64,000 nt of DNA, from the NCBI GenBank assembly GCA_016744455.1, contig JADGEI010000008.1, forward strand, positions 1 through 64,000, read 5' to 3'. Under the pieces are notes generated by a model, which saw only the letters and a list, made by a program, of their open reading frames with translations, ran no database searches and was not told where the DNA came from. Below are positions 17,749 to 29,324 of the stretch, one piece after another (the first letter of the stretch is position 1; each line of letters opens with the position of its first letter). The stretch comes from Alcanivoracaceae bacterium. Its GTDB lineage: Bacteria; Pseudomonadota; Gammaproteobacteria; Xanthomonadales; Marinicellaceae. The translations under genes and the position numbers were made by a program.

Positions 17749-18057
17749 TGAAGTAAGAATGAAGGTTGAAAAAATTTTTGGATTTAGCAATTTATTACAT
17801 GTTTTTTGTGATGTGAAAATGTGTCATTAAGTGATTAAATTAGGTGAATACAAAATTTAGGCATGGGGTAATAAATTTACTTGCTTCCATTGTTTTCTTG
17901 ATAGGCCATAGATTTAGACAACTATTGGTATTCCTCCACAAGGTTCAAGTGCTGGACTAAAACACTTAGAATTTATAACAAAGCATAGGTTTAATAGTGC
18001 AGTTATGTAAACATTCCGTTATCATAGCGAATTAATAAAAAACCTTGGAATGCTTCA
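17749..18057. other. Intergenic region before proS, possible gene remnant
   Basis: The 309 bases hold no intact gene. One plus-strand frame from about 17831 to 18009 reads protein-like pieces broken by stops: KLGEYKI, then GNKFTCFHCFLDRP, then TTIGIPPQGSSAGLKHLEF and about ten more residues. It may be a decayed gene, which I cannot name. The proS promoter should lie at the end of the region. No clear -35/-10 pair was found. Confidence 0.35.
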
Positions 18058-19758
18058 GTGAAAACCACAAAATTTCACCTACAAACACGTAAAGAAACTC
18101 CTGCAGATGCTGAAATTATCAGCCATCAATTAATGATTAGAACTGGAATGGTAAGTCAATTAGGTTCTGGTTTATATAACTGGACACCGCTAGGCTTGAA
18201 AGTGCTGCGTAAGATTGAAAAAATTGTACGCGAAGAAATGGATAAGGCTGGTTGTTTGGAAATGATTATGCCGACTATTCAACCATCAAGTTTATGGGAA
18301 GAAACTGGTCGTTGGGATAAATATGGTGATTTATTATTAAAAATAAAAGACCGTGCTGGTCGAGACTTTTGTTTTGGCCCAACACATGAAGAGGTTATTA
18401 CTGATTTTGCTCGCAAAGAAATAAAATCGTATAAACAGTTACCTATAACGTTTTATCAAGTCCAAACAAAATTTAGAGATGAGATTCGACCGCGTTTTGG
18501 TGTTATGCGAGCTCGTGAATTTTTGATGAAGGATGCTTATTCTTTCCATTTGTCTACAGATTGCCTGAAAAAAACATATGCTAAAATTCATCAAGCCTAT
18601 TGCAATATTTTTGAACGTATAGGATTAACATATCGTCCTGTAGAAGCTGATTCTGGTGAAATTGGCGGAACTGGGTCACATGAATTCCATGTACTTGCGG
18701 ATTCTGGTGAAGATGCTATCGCCTATTCTACAGGAAGTGATTATGCGGCTAATGTTGAAAAATGTGAAGTACTTGCACCAACTAAACAGCGTAAAGAAGC
18801 GATAGCTGAATTAACTGTAATCGATACACCAAACAAGAAATCAATTGCTGATGTGGCAAACTTTTTAAGTGTTTCGCCAAAGAAATTGGTCAAAACATTA
18901 TTAGTTGAAGGTGTTGATTTTCCTGTGGCATTGGTATTACGTGGTGATCATGAATTGAATGAAATTAAAGCAGCAAATTTAAAGCAAGTAGCATCACCTT
19001 TTACTATGTTAGATGATGAACAAATAAAAATGATAGCAAAATGTGATGCAGGTTCAATTGGTGTTAAAGATTTGGACTGTTATATTATCATAGACAGAGC
19101 GGTAGAAATTATGAGTGACTTTATCACTGGTGCTAATCAAGATGATAAACATTTAACCGGCGTAAATTGGGATAGAGATGCAAAATTTAACCAAGTTGCA
19201 GACTTACGTAATGCTCAAGCTGGTGATCCAAGTCCAGATGGTAAAGGTAAGATAAAAATAGCACGCGGAATTGAAGTAGGTCATATTTTTCAATTGGGTG
19301 ATACGTATACAGATTCGATGAATGCTGTTGTATTAAATGAACAAGGGAAATCTCAACACATGACAATGGGTTGTTATGGTATTGGAGTATCACGAGTCGT
19401 AGCAGCAGCTATTGAGCAAAACCATGACGATAAAGGCATTGTTTGGCCACAACAGATTGCCCCGTTTACTGTTGTCATATTGCCAATGAATATGGCGAAG
19501 TCTGAACGGGTCAAGCAAGTTGCTAACAACCTGTACAGTGACCTAACCAAGTTGGGAGTAGAAGTTATAATGGATGATCGCAAAATACGACCAGGTGTCA
19601 TGTTTGCTGATGCTGAGTTGCTGGGTATTCCACATCAAATAACGATTGGAGATAGAGCCTTGGATGAAGGCGAGGTCGAATATAAGTCACGAAAAGAAAT
19701 GCAAAATGTACGTATTAAGCTTGATGAAATTGTAAATCACATTACATCATTATTGTGA
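18058..19758 (+). CDS. proS: Prolyl-tRNA synthetase, bacterial type
   Basis: ProRS charges tRNA-Pro and belongs to class II. It has 566 residues with the bacterial-type layout. The start ([25 protein letters not shown]) and motif 2 ([26 protein letters not shown]) are diagnostic. An INS editing domain lies between about 230 and 390, with [21 protein letters not shown]. Motif 3 is [17 protein letters not shown], and a C-terminal anticodon-binding domain follows. Translation begins at GTG 18058; the ATG nine bases upstream is in another frame and stops at once. Its TGA overlaps the GTG of the following methyltransferase gene. Confidence 0.96.
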   Translation: MKTTKFHLQTRKETPADAEIISHQLMIRTGMVSQLGSGLYNWTPLGLKVLRKIEKIVREEMDKAGCLEMIMPTIQPSSLWEETGRWDKYGDLLLKIKDRAGRDFCFGPTHEEVITDFARKEIKSYKQLPITFYQVQTKFRDEIRPRFGVMRAREFLMKDAYSFHLSTDCLKKTYAKIHQAYCNIFERIGLTYRPVEADSGEIGGTGSHEFHVLADSGEDAIAYSTGSDYAANVEKCEVLAPTKQRKEAIAELTVIDTPNKKSIADVANFLSVSPKKLVKTLLVEGVDFPVALVLRGDHELNEIKAANLKQVASPFTMLDDEQIKMIAKCDAGSIGVKDLDCYIIIDRAVEIMSDFITGANQDDKHLTGVNWDRDAKFNQVADLRNAQAGDPSPDGKGKIKIARGIEVGHIFQLGDTYTDSMNAVVLNEQGKSQHMTMGCYGIGVSRVVAAAIEQNHDDKGIVWPQQIAPFTVVILPMNMAKSERVKQVANNLYSDLTKLGVEVIMDDRKIRPGVMFADAELLGIPHQITIGDRALDEGEVEYKSRKEMQNVRIKLDEIVNHITSLL

Positions 19759-20339
19759 GTAAAGGCAGTAAATTACCGTTAAATGAATCATTATTGTTTT
19801 TAAAAAATGCAGCATTAAACCCGAAACAGATAGCCTATGTCTTTCCGAGTACACGCTGGTTAATTAGGGCTATAGCTGATAGTTCTCAACTACAATCTGC
19901 TAAACATATTGTTGAACTTGGCCCTGGTACAGGCGGAACGACAAAAGGTTTTTTGTCTCAAATGACAGAAGATGCGGAGTTAATAGCTGTAGATATAAAT
20001 AAGGACTTTATTGCTTACTTAAAAAAAACAATTAGTGATAAAAGATTAAGCCCTGTCCTCAATGGAGCGCAAAATTTAAAGGAAATCATAGCAAATAAAG
20101 GCTGGGATCATGCGGATATCATTATCTCTGGAATTCCATTTTCTACTTTACCTAAAACTGTAGCGAAAGAAATTATGCAAAGCATATATGATAACACTAA
20201 ACCTGGTGGTTTATTTGTGGCTTATCAGTTTCGTGATAGAGTGGGGCAATTAGCAACTCCACTATTTGGGCAAGCCACTACGTGTTGGGTATTTAAAAAC
20301 TTCCCCCCTATGCAAATATTTATTTGGAAGAAGTCTTAG
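19755..20339 (+). CDS. PmtA-like SAM-dependent methyltransferase
   Basis: The product is a 194-residue class I methyltransferase. The start [27 protein letters not shown] resembles bacterial phospholipid N-methyltransferases of the PmtA group and KsgA-like enzymes. Motif [16 protein letters not shown] is near residues 48-62, the acidic AVDIN near 75, and SGIPFSTLP takes the place of the NPPY-type motif IV. This makes methylation of phosphatidylethanolamine or a related lipid head group plausible, but an RNA or small-molecule substrate is possible. The GTG start overlaps the proS stop (GTGA at 19755-19758), so translation is probably coupled. Confidence 0.7.
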   Translation: MSKGSKLPLNESLLFLKNAALNPKQIAYVFPSTRWLIRAIADSSQLQSAKHIVELGPGTGGTTKGFLSQMTEDAELIAVDINKDFIAYLKKTISDKRLSPVLNGAQNLKEIIANKGWDHADIIISGIPFSTLPKTVAKEIMQSIYDNTKPGGLFVAYQFRDRVGQLATPLFGQATTCWVFKNFPPMQIFIWKKS

Positions 20340-20466
20340 GAAATTACTGACCAATTGTATTTGATACATAAAAAACTATAGAGTTTAACAAACCTCTCTA
20401 ATATTTTTTATTAAGGTAAGCCTGCAATATTATGAACTCAATACCTAATTGCTTTGGATCATACTG

Positions 20467-21765
<1,299 letters not shown>

Positions 21766-21800
21766 TTATGTGTTCCTGTGCCCCCAAAGGCAATTTGGTT

Positions 21801-22661
21801 TTATTTTTTATTAAAGTGTTTAAAGAAATCAGAATTTGGATCTAAGACCATCATGCTGTCAGAACTGTCAAAACTTTTACTGTAAGCTTCTAAACTACGT
21901 AAAAAGGAATAGAGTTCTTTGTTTTTATTGTAGGCACTCGCATATATCTTGGTAGCGGCTGCGTCACCTTGACCTTTTAAAAGTGCTGCATCTTTAGTCG
22001 CTTCGGCTACTAATATTCTAACTTTTTTATCAGTATTTGCTCTAATATTAACGGCTTCTTTTTCACCATTTGATCGATGTTCAGCTGCTTCTGCCGCTCG
22101 TTCAGAACGCATTCGGCCAAATACAGAATCGCTGACAGCGTTACTTAAATTGATTTTTTTAACACGAACATCAACCACTTCTATACCAAAGTTTTCAGCA
22201 ATTGGAGTGGATTTTTCTTTTAGTGATTCTGTTATTTCAATACGTTGTGTAGAAATTACTTGTTGTAGTGTTCTATGAGAAAACTCTTCTAGTAAACCAT
22301 TCTTGATAACATCACTTAATCGTCTTTCAGCATCAGTTTTGTAGCCATTAAATGTGGTGTAATATGTCACAATATCTTTGATGCGCCATTTAACAAAATA
22401 GTCGACTTCTAAGTACTCGTTATCGGTATTTAAGATAGAAGTGGGTTTATTGTCAAGTGTCTGGATACGAGAATCAAATTTTCTAATCGTATGCAACCAA
22501 GGGACTTTCCATTGTAAACCGGGTTTATAGTCTGATTTTATCACTTTACCAATCTTAAATTTTAAGGCAAGTTCTTTTTCATTGACTGTAAATGTAAAGG
22601 CCTTAACCACGATTACTGAGAGTATAAGTAGAATTAAAAGTATAGGTAATTTGTTGTTCAT
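21801..22661 (-). CDS. hflC: HflC, FtsH-regulating SPFH membrane protein
   Basis: HflC pairs with HflK in the inner membrane. They form a large SPFH/prohibitin-type cage around the FtsH protease and modulate its activity. The product has 286 residues: one N-terminal membrane helix (LPILLILLILSVIVVKAFTF), then the SPFH domain and the coiled region with FGRMRSERAAEAAEHRSNGEKEA. The C-terminus SDFFKHFNKK fits HflC. The frame is open upstream to GTG 22685, but the ATG at 22661 gives the proper start. It comes one base after the hflK stop, so translation is coupled. Confidence 0.95.
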   Translation of the reverse strand: MNNKLPILLILLILSVIVVKAFTFTVNEKELALKFKIGKVIKSDYKPGLQWKVPWLHTIRKFDSRIQTLDNKPTSILNTDNEYLEVDYFVKWRIKDIVTYYTTFNGYKTDAERRLSDVIKNGLLEEFSHRTLQQVISTQRIEITESLKEKSTPIAENFGIEVVDVRVKKINLSNAVSDSVFGRMRSERAAEAAEHRSNGEKEAVNIRANTDKKVRILVAEATKDAALLKGQGDAAATKIYASAYNKNKELYSFLRSLEAYSKSFDSSDSMMVLDPNSDFFKHFNKK

Positions 22662-22662
22662 A

Positions 22663-23856
22663 TTATCTGTCTCCTCTGCCAACACGTTTGGTTGAGTTAC
22701 GACTGCTGCTTTGATAGGTTGAGTTAGAAGTATTCTGAGGTGGATTCACAGTTGATGTACCAAGATAAATTGTTTCTGGAGTTTGGTCTTTGTTATTTTT
22801 CAACATCTGATCCAAAGGCAAATACATCATATTGTTGCTATTTTTTGAGTCAACAATAACTTTAGATGTGTTGCCCATTACGTTTTCCATTGTTTCTAAA
22901 TATAATCGTTCTTTGGTCACTTCAGGAGCGAGTTCATACTGTGTTCTTACTAAATCAAATTGTTGTGCTTCACCTTCTGATTTTGCAATGGTCGCTTGTT
23001 TATAGGCTTCAGCATCTTGGATGATCTTTAATGCAGAACCTTCTGCTAATGGCACTTTTTCTCGCGCATATTCATTGGCTTCATTAATGTAAGTTTTAGC
23101 ATCCTCTCTGGCTTTTACCACATCGTCAAATGCTGATTTTACTTGTGCTGGTGGGTGGACTTCTTTAAAGTTAAAGTTAGTTACTTGAATACCTGATGTG
23201 TATTGGTCAAGCATAGCTTGTAGTTCTTCAACAATATTATTGATAGCAACTTCTCTGTTGACATTAAGCAAATGTGTCATAGTATTTGTACCAACAACTT
23301 GCCTTACGGCACTTTCTGCAGCGTGTTTTACTGTTGCATCTGGGTCTTCTAGCAAAAAGAGGTAATCTCTTATTTTGCTTTCACGAATTCGGTATTGAAT
23401 GTCAAATTCAAGAAAGACTAAGTTTTTATCTTCAGTCAACATTTCACCGCTGTTATTAACAGAATATAATTTGCTAATATCTACTTTATAAACCTTAGAG
23501 ATAGGGTTTGGCCAAGCAAAATTTAATCCAGGTTGCATTGTTTTTGAATATTTTCCGAAAGTTAATACAACACCTCTTTCTGCTTGTTCGATTTGATGTG
23601 CAGAAGTCCAAAGAGCATAAACTGCGAAAGCGAGTAAGATTAAAACGACAGGGAAGGCAGAATTTGATTGCTGGTTGTTACTTCCAGAGCCAGTGCCCCC
23701 TCCAAAAGTAGATTTAATTTTTTTAAAAAAATCACCAACAACTTTTTCTAAATCTGGCGGTTGATTTCCACCTGAACCCCATGGATTTTTTGGTTTGTTA
23801 TCATTGTTGCCTTTGTTATCATCATTGTTATTGTCGCCAGGTTTGTTCCAGGCCAT
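22663..23856 (-). CDS. hflK: HflK, FtsH-regulating SPFH membrane protein
   Basis: HflK is the partner of HflC. Its 397 residues start with a Gly/Asn-rich cytoplasmic tail (MAWNKPGDNNND, then the typical WGSGGNQPPDLEKVV). One membrane helix follows (AFPVVLILLAFAVYALW), then the SPFH domain with AERGVVLTFGKY and QYRI, and a coiled domain with VVKAREDAKTYINEANEYAREKVP. The end is Ser/Asn-rich. The gene lies 15 bases downstream of hflX and directly before hflC, the standard enterobacterial order. Confidence 0.95.
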   Translation of the reverse strand: MAWNKPGDNNNDDNKGNNDNKPKNPWGSGGNQPPDLEKVVGDFFKKIKSTFGGGTGSGSNNQQSNSAFPVVLILLAFAVYALWTSAHQIEQAERGVVLTFGKYSKTMQPGLNFAWPNPISKVYKVDISKLYSVNNSGEMLTEDKNLVFLEFDIQYRIRESKIRDYLFLLEDPDATVKHAAESAVRQVVGTNTMTHLLNVNREVAINNIVEELQAMLDQYTSGIQVTNFNFKEVHPPAQVKSAFDDVVKAREDAKTYINEANEYAREKVPLAEGSALKIIQDAEAYKQATIAKSEGEAQQFDLVRTQYELAPEVTKERLYLETMENVMGNTSKVIVDSKNSNNMMYLPLDQMLKNNKDQTPETIYLGTSTVNPPQNTSNSTYQSSSRNSTKRVGRGDR

Positions 23857-23870
23857 AATTTACTCCAAAT

Positions 23871-25172
23871 TTATTTAAGTAAAGTGTGGACAAAATTTCC
23901 ACATTCATCATTTCTAGCAGCTAGCATATTCCACTTTGAAGATGGAAGTTCTATCTTTAGTGACCAAGTATTATTGTCATTAAATCTCTCTTCTCGAATA
24001 CCATCCATTTTATAGAATAATGCTCTCAATTTTCCAAGGCTAGCTGGTAAAATTATATCTTTTGTAACATGGGTACGATTAAAGCGTTCTTCAATGGCTT
24101 TAAGTAATAAATCTACACCTTCCCCTGTTGTGGCTGATAACCAACATTGTGTGACTAACCCATCATTGTCAGAATGAACTTTAGTACCAACATGTGATAA
24201 ATCAATTTTATTGTAAACTTCAATTACGGGTATTTTATCAGCGTTGATTTGTTTAAGCACGGATTTGACTTCAAAAATATGTTCATCTTGTTCATGGTTG
24301 TTGGAATCAATAACATGAATTAATAAATCAGCTTCTATTGCCTCCTGTAACGTGGCTTGAAACGCTGCTACTAAATCATGGGGTAAATCTCTAACAAAGC
24401 CAACTGTATCACTGGCAACTACTTCATTCCCTGGGATATTAGGTAGCTTTCTAACTGTTGGATCAAGTGTGGCAAATAGTTGGTCTGCAGCATATACTTT
24501 GGCTTGGGTTAAGTAGTTGAAAAGAGTGGATTTACCCGCATTGGTATATCCTACAAAAGCTATCATTTTGGTACCGCTTTGTTTGCGAGAATTTCTACCT
24601 TGTTCACGCTGTTTTACTACTTTTGTAAGTTTGGCTTTGAGTTTCTTAACTCGAATTGCCAATAATCGTCTATCTGTTTCTAACTGAGTTTCTCCTGGTC
24701 CACGCATACCAATTCCGCCTTTTTGTCGCTCCAGATGTGTCCAGCCTCGAACTAATCGGGTGGATAAATGACGTAATTGAGCAAGCTCAACTTGCAACAT
24801 TCCTTCATAAGAACGCGCACGTTGAGAGAAAATATCTAAAATTAAGGAGGTTCTATCAAGTACACGACATTGACAGAGTTTTTCAAGATTTCTTTCTTGG
24901 ACAGGTGATAATGCAACATCAACTAAAACTAAATTAGCATCATTTTGTGAAACTAAATCAGCTACTTTATCGGCATTTCCTGAACCTATAAAAAATTTGG
25001 GTTCAGGGAATTTTCGTGCCGTTATTAGTGTATTAATAATTGTTGCGCCAGCCGATAAGGCAAGCTCTTTAAATTCTGCAATTTTTTCAGCATGTGCTAA
25101 TCCAGACATAGCAAGGTTGGGACATACTAAAATGGCTTGATTGCCTTTATGACTACGTTCTTGATCTAACAC
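23871..25172 (-). CDS. hflX: HflX ribosome-associated GTPase
   Basis: HflX binds the 50S subunit and splits stalled ribosomes under stress. The 433 residues contain the N-terminal nucleotide-binding region (AILVCPNL, SAGATI), the glycine-rich linker GGIGMRGPGETQLETDRR, and the G domain. In the G domain the G1 motif is GYTNAGKSTLFN, G3 is DTVGFVRDLP and G4 is NKID. The start is GTG at 25172, giving MLDQER in the position of the E. coli start. It sits between hfq (85-base gap) and hflK. Confidence 0.95.
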   Translation of the reverse strand: MLDQERSHKGNQAILVCPNLAMSGLAHAEKIAEFKELALSAGATIINTLITARKFPEPKFFIGSGNADKVADLVSQNDANLVLVDVALSPVQERNLEKLCQCRVLDRTSLILDIFSQRARSYEGMLQVELAQLRHLSTRLVRGWTHLERQKGGIGMRGPGETQLETDRRLLAIRVKKLKAKLTKVVKQREQGRNSRKQSGTKMIAFVGYTNAGKSTLFNYLTQAKVYAADQLFATLDPTVRKLPNIPGNEVVASDTVGFVRDLPHDLVAAFQATLQEAIEADLLIHVIDSNNHEQDEHIFEVKSVLKQINADKIPVIEVYNKIDLSHVGTKVHSDNDGLVTQCWLSATTGEGVDLLLKAIEERFNRTHVTKDIILPASLGKLRALFYKMDGIREERFNDNNTWSLKIELPSSKWNMLAARNDECGNFVHTLLK

Positions 25173-25256
25173 TATATTTTTTTAAAATAATAAAGCTGTA
25201 TTATAAACTAAGCACAGTTTTAATTGAAAAATGAAACAAGAAAGTCGTAACTTTTT

Positions 25257-25490
25257 TTAGTGCCCGTTTTCAAACTCTTGAGTATTAACATGTTTAGAAG
25301 GTACGATGGTTGAAATAGCGTGTTTATAGACCATTTGGTTGGTGTTATTATTCAAAACTATTACAAACTGATCAAATGATTCAATTGTGCCTTGCAGTTT
25401 GATACCATTCATTAAGAAAATTGATACTGGAACTCTATCTTTTCTTAGTGAATTCAAAAATGGATCTTGTAATGAGGTTCCTTTAGCCAT
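25257..25490 (-). CDS. hfq: RNA chaperone Hfq
   Basis: Hfq is a hexameric Sm-like RNA chaperone that pairs small RNAs with their targets. The product has 77 residues: Sm1 [33 protein letters not shown] with Gln8 and Phe42-region residues, Sm2 with VYKHAIST, and a very short C-terminal tail. The frame opens at a TTG five codons earlier, but the ATG at 25490 has GGAG nine bases upstream and gives the canonical MAKG start. In E. coli miaA precedes hfq; here a HerA-like ATPase gene takes that place and miaA is absent from the window. Confidence 0.97.
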   Translation of the reverse strand: MAKGTSLQDPFLNSLRKDRVPVSIFLMNGIKLQGTIESFDQFVIVLNNNTNQMVYKHAISTIVPSKHVNTQEFENGH

Positions 25491-25587
25491 AATTTTGTTC
25501 TCCAATATTTTTATATGTTATTATGGGTGCATAATAACACAGCAATACTGCAATATTTTGCGATAGAGTGCTAAATGTTACAATTGT

Positions 25588-27072
25588 TCACCTTCTGCCA
25601 CTAAACAAATTTTTCCAAATAGCATTAACAATTTTGGTGCCAAAGCGTCTAGCAACAGTTTTCCCTGCTGTTTCCCATACACTTTGTTTTTTTCTGCCAG
25701 TAGTTTTTTTTCTCAAGGCTTTTTGTTGAAGTTTTTCCTTCTCAAGTAATAGTTCGGCTTGGCGTTTTTGTTTGTCAATTTGTGCTTGTCGTTTTTGTAA
25801 TTTTTCAGCAGCAGACTCTTTGTCTAAATCTTTGTCATATTTGCTTCCTATGGGTGAACGCGATATAACCAACTGCCTTTCTTCAGAGGTAGCTGGCCCC
25901 ATACGGCATCTTGGTGGAGCTATTTTTACTCTATCTACTACCGATGGAGCACCTTCGTTATTCAAGGTTGATACAAGGGCTTCACCAACGCCAAGTTGAG
26001 TAATAACATCTGCCGTTTTAAAAGCAGGGTTTGGGCGAAAACTATCTGCGGCGGCTTTGATTATTTTTTTATCTTTTGGAGTGTAAGATCTTAATGCATG
26101 TTGAACTTTGTTTGCTAATTGGCCCAAAATTGATTCTGGTATATCACCTGGTGATTGTGTGCAAAAATAAATTCCTACACCTTTTGAGCGAACTAAGCGT
26201 GCAACTTGTTCAACTTTACGTAATAATTCTTTGGGAGCATCGTCAAAAATTAGATGAGCTTCATCGAAAAACAAGATTAATTTCGGTAATTGTTGATCAC
26301 CAACTTCAGGTAAGGACTCGAAGAGTTCTGTCATTAACCAAAGCATGAATGTAGCGTACATTTGAGGGTTTTGGATTAAATCGCGAGAATCCATTATATT
26401 AACAATGCCACGACCTGATAAGTCTTGTTTCATTAAGTCTGGAAGCTCAAGTGCGGGTTCACCAAGTAAATTTTCAATGCCTTGTTGTTCAAGTTTTAAT
26501 AATCTGCGTTGAATTGCTCCAATTGATGCACTTGTAACTCGGCCATATTTATTAGAAATGTTTCTAAAATTATCACCCATGTAAGTGAGTAATTGTTGTA
26601 AATCCTCTAAATCTAGTAAAGCAAGTTTTTCCTCTTGTGCTAATTTAAAGCCAATATTTAGTACGCCTTCTTGGACCTCTGATAATTCTAAAAATCGTCC
26701 TAGTAGCATAGGACCAAGTTCAGCAATAGTTGTTCGTACTGGGTGACCAAATTGACGATAAATATCCCAAAATATGCTAGGCGATCCTTCAAATTTGTAA
26801 TCTAATACATCAAGTTTTTGAGCACGAGTAATGAGTTTTTCCTTAGTTTTTCCTGCTTGAGAAAGTCCAGATACATCACCTTTTACATCTGTAACAAAGA
26901 CTGGGACACCTAATTGAGAAAAATTTTCTGCCAATACTTGTACAGTAACAGTTTTGCCTGTACCTGTGGCACCAGTAATTAACCCGTGACGATTAGCAAA
27001 ATGTCCTAGTATTTGTGCAGGTTTTTCTCCTTTACCAAAATGAAGTTTAACCGTTTCAAAATCATTGCTCAT
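25588..27072 (-). CDS. HerA-like ATPase, DUF853 (YjgR) family
   Basis: The protein has 494 residues and resembles E. coli YjgR. Walker A GATGTGKTVTVQ starts near residue 34, and FVTDVKGDVSGL and a Walker B region LILFFDEAHLIFDDAP follow. The conserved FCTQSPGDIPESILGQLANKVQHALR lies in the second half. A Lys/Gln/Glu-rich coiled segment (about 415-465) precedes a basic end (GRKKQSVWETAGKTVARRFGTKIV). The fold is that of FtsK/HerA-type ATPases. The physiological role of YjgR proteins is not established. It lies between hfq and an M17 aminopeptidase gene. Confidence 0.88.
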   Translation of the reverse strand: MSNDFETVKLHFGKGEKPAQILGHFANRHGLITGATGTGKTVTVQVLAENFSQLGVPVFVTDVKGDVSGLSQAGKTKEKLITRAQKLDVLDYKFEGSPSIFWDIYRQFGHPVRTTIAELGPMLLGRFLELSEVQEGVLNIGFKLAQEEKLALLDLEDLQQLLTYMGDNFRNISNKYGRVTSASIGAIQRRLLKLEQQGIENLLGEPALELPDLMKQDLSGRGIVNIMDSRDLIQNPQMYATFMLWLMTELFESLPEVGDQQLPKLILFFDEAHLIFDDAPKELLRKVEQVARLVRSKGVGIYFCTQSPGDIPESILGQLANKVQHALRSYTPKDKKIIKAAADSFRPNPAFKTADVITQLGVGEALVSTLNNEGAPSVVDRVKIAPPRCRMGPATSEERQLVISRSPIGSKYDKDLDKESAAEKLQKRQAQIDKQKRQAELLLEKEKLQQKALRKKTTGRKKQSVWETAGKTVARRFGTKIVNAIWKNLFSGRR

Positions 27073-27125
27073 ATTTTTCTCATTTCATTAGTAAGTAATT
27101 AGTGTGTGACTATAAATTTGTGAAG

Positions 27126-28496
27126 TTATCCAAACCGTTTGGAAATCCAGTTATACATAGCTGACATGCCCAGTGCATCGCCGCCTGTTGGATGCCCAAC
27201 TCTTCCATTGGACCAGCCAAATGTGTCAATGTGAACCCATGCAATATCTTTACCAACAAATTCTTCTAAAAATAAAGCTGCAGTAATACACCCTCCCATT
27301 GGAACTGACCCTGTGTTTCTTAAATCAGCTATATCTGGGATGATTTGTTTCTTATAGGGTTGATACAAAGGCATTGGCCACAATGGATCATATACTTCAT
27401 TGGAGCAAGCCATTATTTCATTGTTGAAACTGGATTCATTGCTGAAAACTGGTGGTAAGTCTGCACCTAAAGCAACACGAGCTGCCCCCGTTAAGGTGGC
27501 AAAATCAATAATTAAATCGGGGTTAAATTCACTAGCATAAGTTAATGCATCAGATAATACCATTCGACCTTCTGCATCGGTATGACCAATTTCTACTGTT
27601 AATCCCTTACGTGTTGTTACAATATCACCCTGTCTGTGAGCATTGCCGGAGATGGCATTTTCAACTGCTGATATTACCACCTTAAGCTGGATTGGCAATT
27701 TTAAGCGCATAATCATTTGCGCTAGTCCTAATACGTGAGCGGCTCCACCCATGTCTTTTTTCATATTACGCATACTACCAGCAGGTTTTACATTGTTACC
27801 ACCAGTATCAAAGCAAACGCCTTTGCCTACAAGACAAACTAAAGGATCGTTAGCTTTACCCCAATCAATGGTAATGACGCGAGGTGCTTTAAATGATGCA
27901 CGACCTACCAAGTGAACGGCAGGGAAGTTTTGGTGTAATAAGTCATCTCCTACAACTTCATGGTATTGTGCGTTATGTTGTTCTGCTATGCTCGCAGCCT
28001 CTATTGCAAGCTCGGTAGGTCCCATATCATCTGCTGGCGTGTTGATCAGGTCTCTAACCAATGTTGTAGCATTAACTGTTTCGCAGGCTTTAGCATATTT
28101 ATCGGATAAATTTTCTACTGTAAGGGTGGCAAATTTTTTAGCTTCTTTATAACGATCAAAAAAATAACTACCAAAGCCCCAGCCAGTAATACAAGCAGCT
28201 ATTAACAAGTTATCTTTAGAGTCTAAATAATAATTCTTTAATGGCAAATCACTTGGCAGTTTGCAAAAGTCATGAAAGTTATAATCGGAAGAAATTAGAC
28301 ATATGACCTTTACTAGTTCTCTATCGTTATCTAAGATGCAAAGATGGCCCCCTATAATTTTACCAAAGTTGAACAATTTTACTAAATTTTTAGTTTCATT
28401 ATTTTGCTCATTTAACCATGTTTTAAAATTGCTTTTTTCAATGGCTTCAATGGCGATGCTATTGGTGTGTTTTTGTTGAATTATGTTTTTTAGCAT
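27126..28496 (-). CDS. Leucyl aminopeptidase family (M17) protein
   Basis: This is a 456-residue dinuclear zinc aminopeptidase of family M17, cytosolic and probably hexameric. The metal and catalytic residues are in VGKGVCFDTGGNNVKP (Lys, Asp and the catalytic Lys), KKDMGGAA (Asp) and HTDAEGRMVLSDAL (Asp, Glu, Arg). FDTGGNNVKP differs from the FDSGGISIKP of classical PepA. The N-terminal domain is short and divergent, so I would not call it pepA itself. It is probably a peptide-turnover enzyme related to the PepB-like branch. It lies 53 bases upstream of the HerA-like gene. Confidence 0.85.
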   Translation of the reverse strand: MLKNIIQQKHTNSIAIEAIEKSNFKTWLNEQNNETKNLVKLFNFGKIIGGHLCILDNDRELVKVICLISSDYNFHDFCKLPSDLPLKNYYLDSKDNLLIAACITGWGFGSYFFDRYKEAKKFATLTVENLSDKYAKACETVNATTLVRDLINTPADDMGPTELAIEAASIAEQHNAQYHEVVGDDLLHQNFPAVHLVGRASFKAPRVITIDWGKANDPLVCLVGKGVCFDTGGNNVKPAGSMRNMKKDMGGAAHVLGLAQMIMRLKLPIQLKVVISAVENAISGNAHRQGDIVTTRKGLTVEIGHTDAEGRMVLSDALTYASEFNPDLIIDFATLTGAARVALGADLPPVFSNESSFNNEIMACSNEVYDPLWPMPLYQPYKKQIIPDIADLRNTGSVPMGGCITAALFLEEFVGKDIAWVHIDTFGWSNGRVGHPTGGDALGMSAMYNWISKRFG

Positions 28497-28611
28497 AAAA
28501 TTGTATATTGGTTAAAAATGTATTATAACAGTCAATGACTCCATATTGTAGCATTACACAAGCCCCTATATAGAAAACTCATAAAGCTGTGAGAATAAAA
28601 AAATAAAAATA

Positions 28612-28634
28612 GTTGTAACTTTTTAGTTCACAAC
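28612..28634. promoter_or_regulatory. Inverted repeat upstream of the Sel1-type genes
   Basis: GTTGTAACT (28612-28620) faces AGTT-C-ACAAC (28625-28634), a 9-bp inverted repeat with one bulged base. It stands 40 bases before the first Sel1-type gene and could be an operator or part of the 5' leader. Confidence 0.3.
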
Positions 28635-28673
28635 GGTCTATTAACTTATAACATCTAAAAAAAGAGATCATAT

Positions 28674-29324
28674 ATGAAATATTTAATATTAATGCTATTT
28701 ATAGGGTTTTTTGTACCTAGCTATGCAAATCCAAATACAGTGATTTCTTCGAGTTTACACATGGATAAACAAGGTCACCTAATACAGCCAGATAAAATTT
28801 ACTTAGGATATGCTTTTGAGGCTTATCAAAAAGAGTACAATAAATCAGCATTAACATACTTTAAAAAAGCAGCAGCACTTGGTAACTCTATCGCTCAAAA
28901 ATATGTCGGCCTTATGCACATTAAATCCCTAGGAGTTGAAGAAAGTTGGGCAAAAGGATTTGCATGGATAAAACTTGCAGCTAGTGATGGAAAAAAAGAA
29001 ACAACAAAACTACGTGATGAAATACTGGTACAATTAACACCACAAGAAGTGAAATTAGCAGATATTGAATATAAGAAAATCAACGATCAATACGGAACTA
29101 TTGCAGCATTGACTCGTAGAGACAGGTGGGTTGCTAAACAAAAAATGAAGATGCTAGGAAGTAGAACAGGCTCGTTAGTGTTTGCTCCTATACTATTTGA
29201 CACGCCTCACGGTAATGGGTTATATAATCAGATGAAGTCATTTGTTAATGACTTTGATTACGGCTATGTTTCAGGTGGGGAAATTATTCCGAAAGAAAAT
29301 GGAGAAAGAAATGAAAACAATTAA
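28674..29324 (+). CDS. Secreted Sel1-repeat protein, copy 1
   Basis: The product has 216 residues and a signal peptide (MKYLILMLFIGFFVPSYAN). The centre carries Sel1/TPR-like helices: YQKEYNKSALTYFKKAAALGNSIAQKYVGLMHIKSLGVEESWAKGFAWIKLAA. Sel1 repeats usually mediate protein contacts, often in the periplasm or envelope. The C-terminal part (KINDQYGTIAALTRRDRWVAKQKMKMLGSRTGS) is not a known domain. A close paralogue follows with a 14-base overlap, so this looks like a tandem duplication in one operon. The function is unknown. Confidence 0.8.
   Translation: MKYLILMLFIGFFVPSYANPNTVISSSLHMDKQGHLIQPDKIYLGYAFEAYQKEYNKSALTYFKKAAALGNSIAQKYVGLMHIKSLGVEESWAKGFAWIKLAASDGKKETTKLRDEILVQLTPQEVKLADIEYKKINDQYGTIAALTRRDRWVAKQKMKMLGSRTGSLVFAPILFDTPHGNGLYNQMKSFVNDFDYGYVSGGEIIPKENGERNENN

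Noticed and set aside
17749..18057. tRNA-like piece with GGTTCAAGTGC
   Set aside because: The T-loop-like string has no matching acceptor, D-arm or anticodon stem around it.
20340..20466. Terminator between the convergent methyltransferase and purA genes
   Set aside because: Only a 4-5 bp stem (AGAG/CTCT) before a T-rich run is visible, too weak to call.
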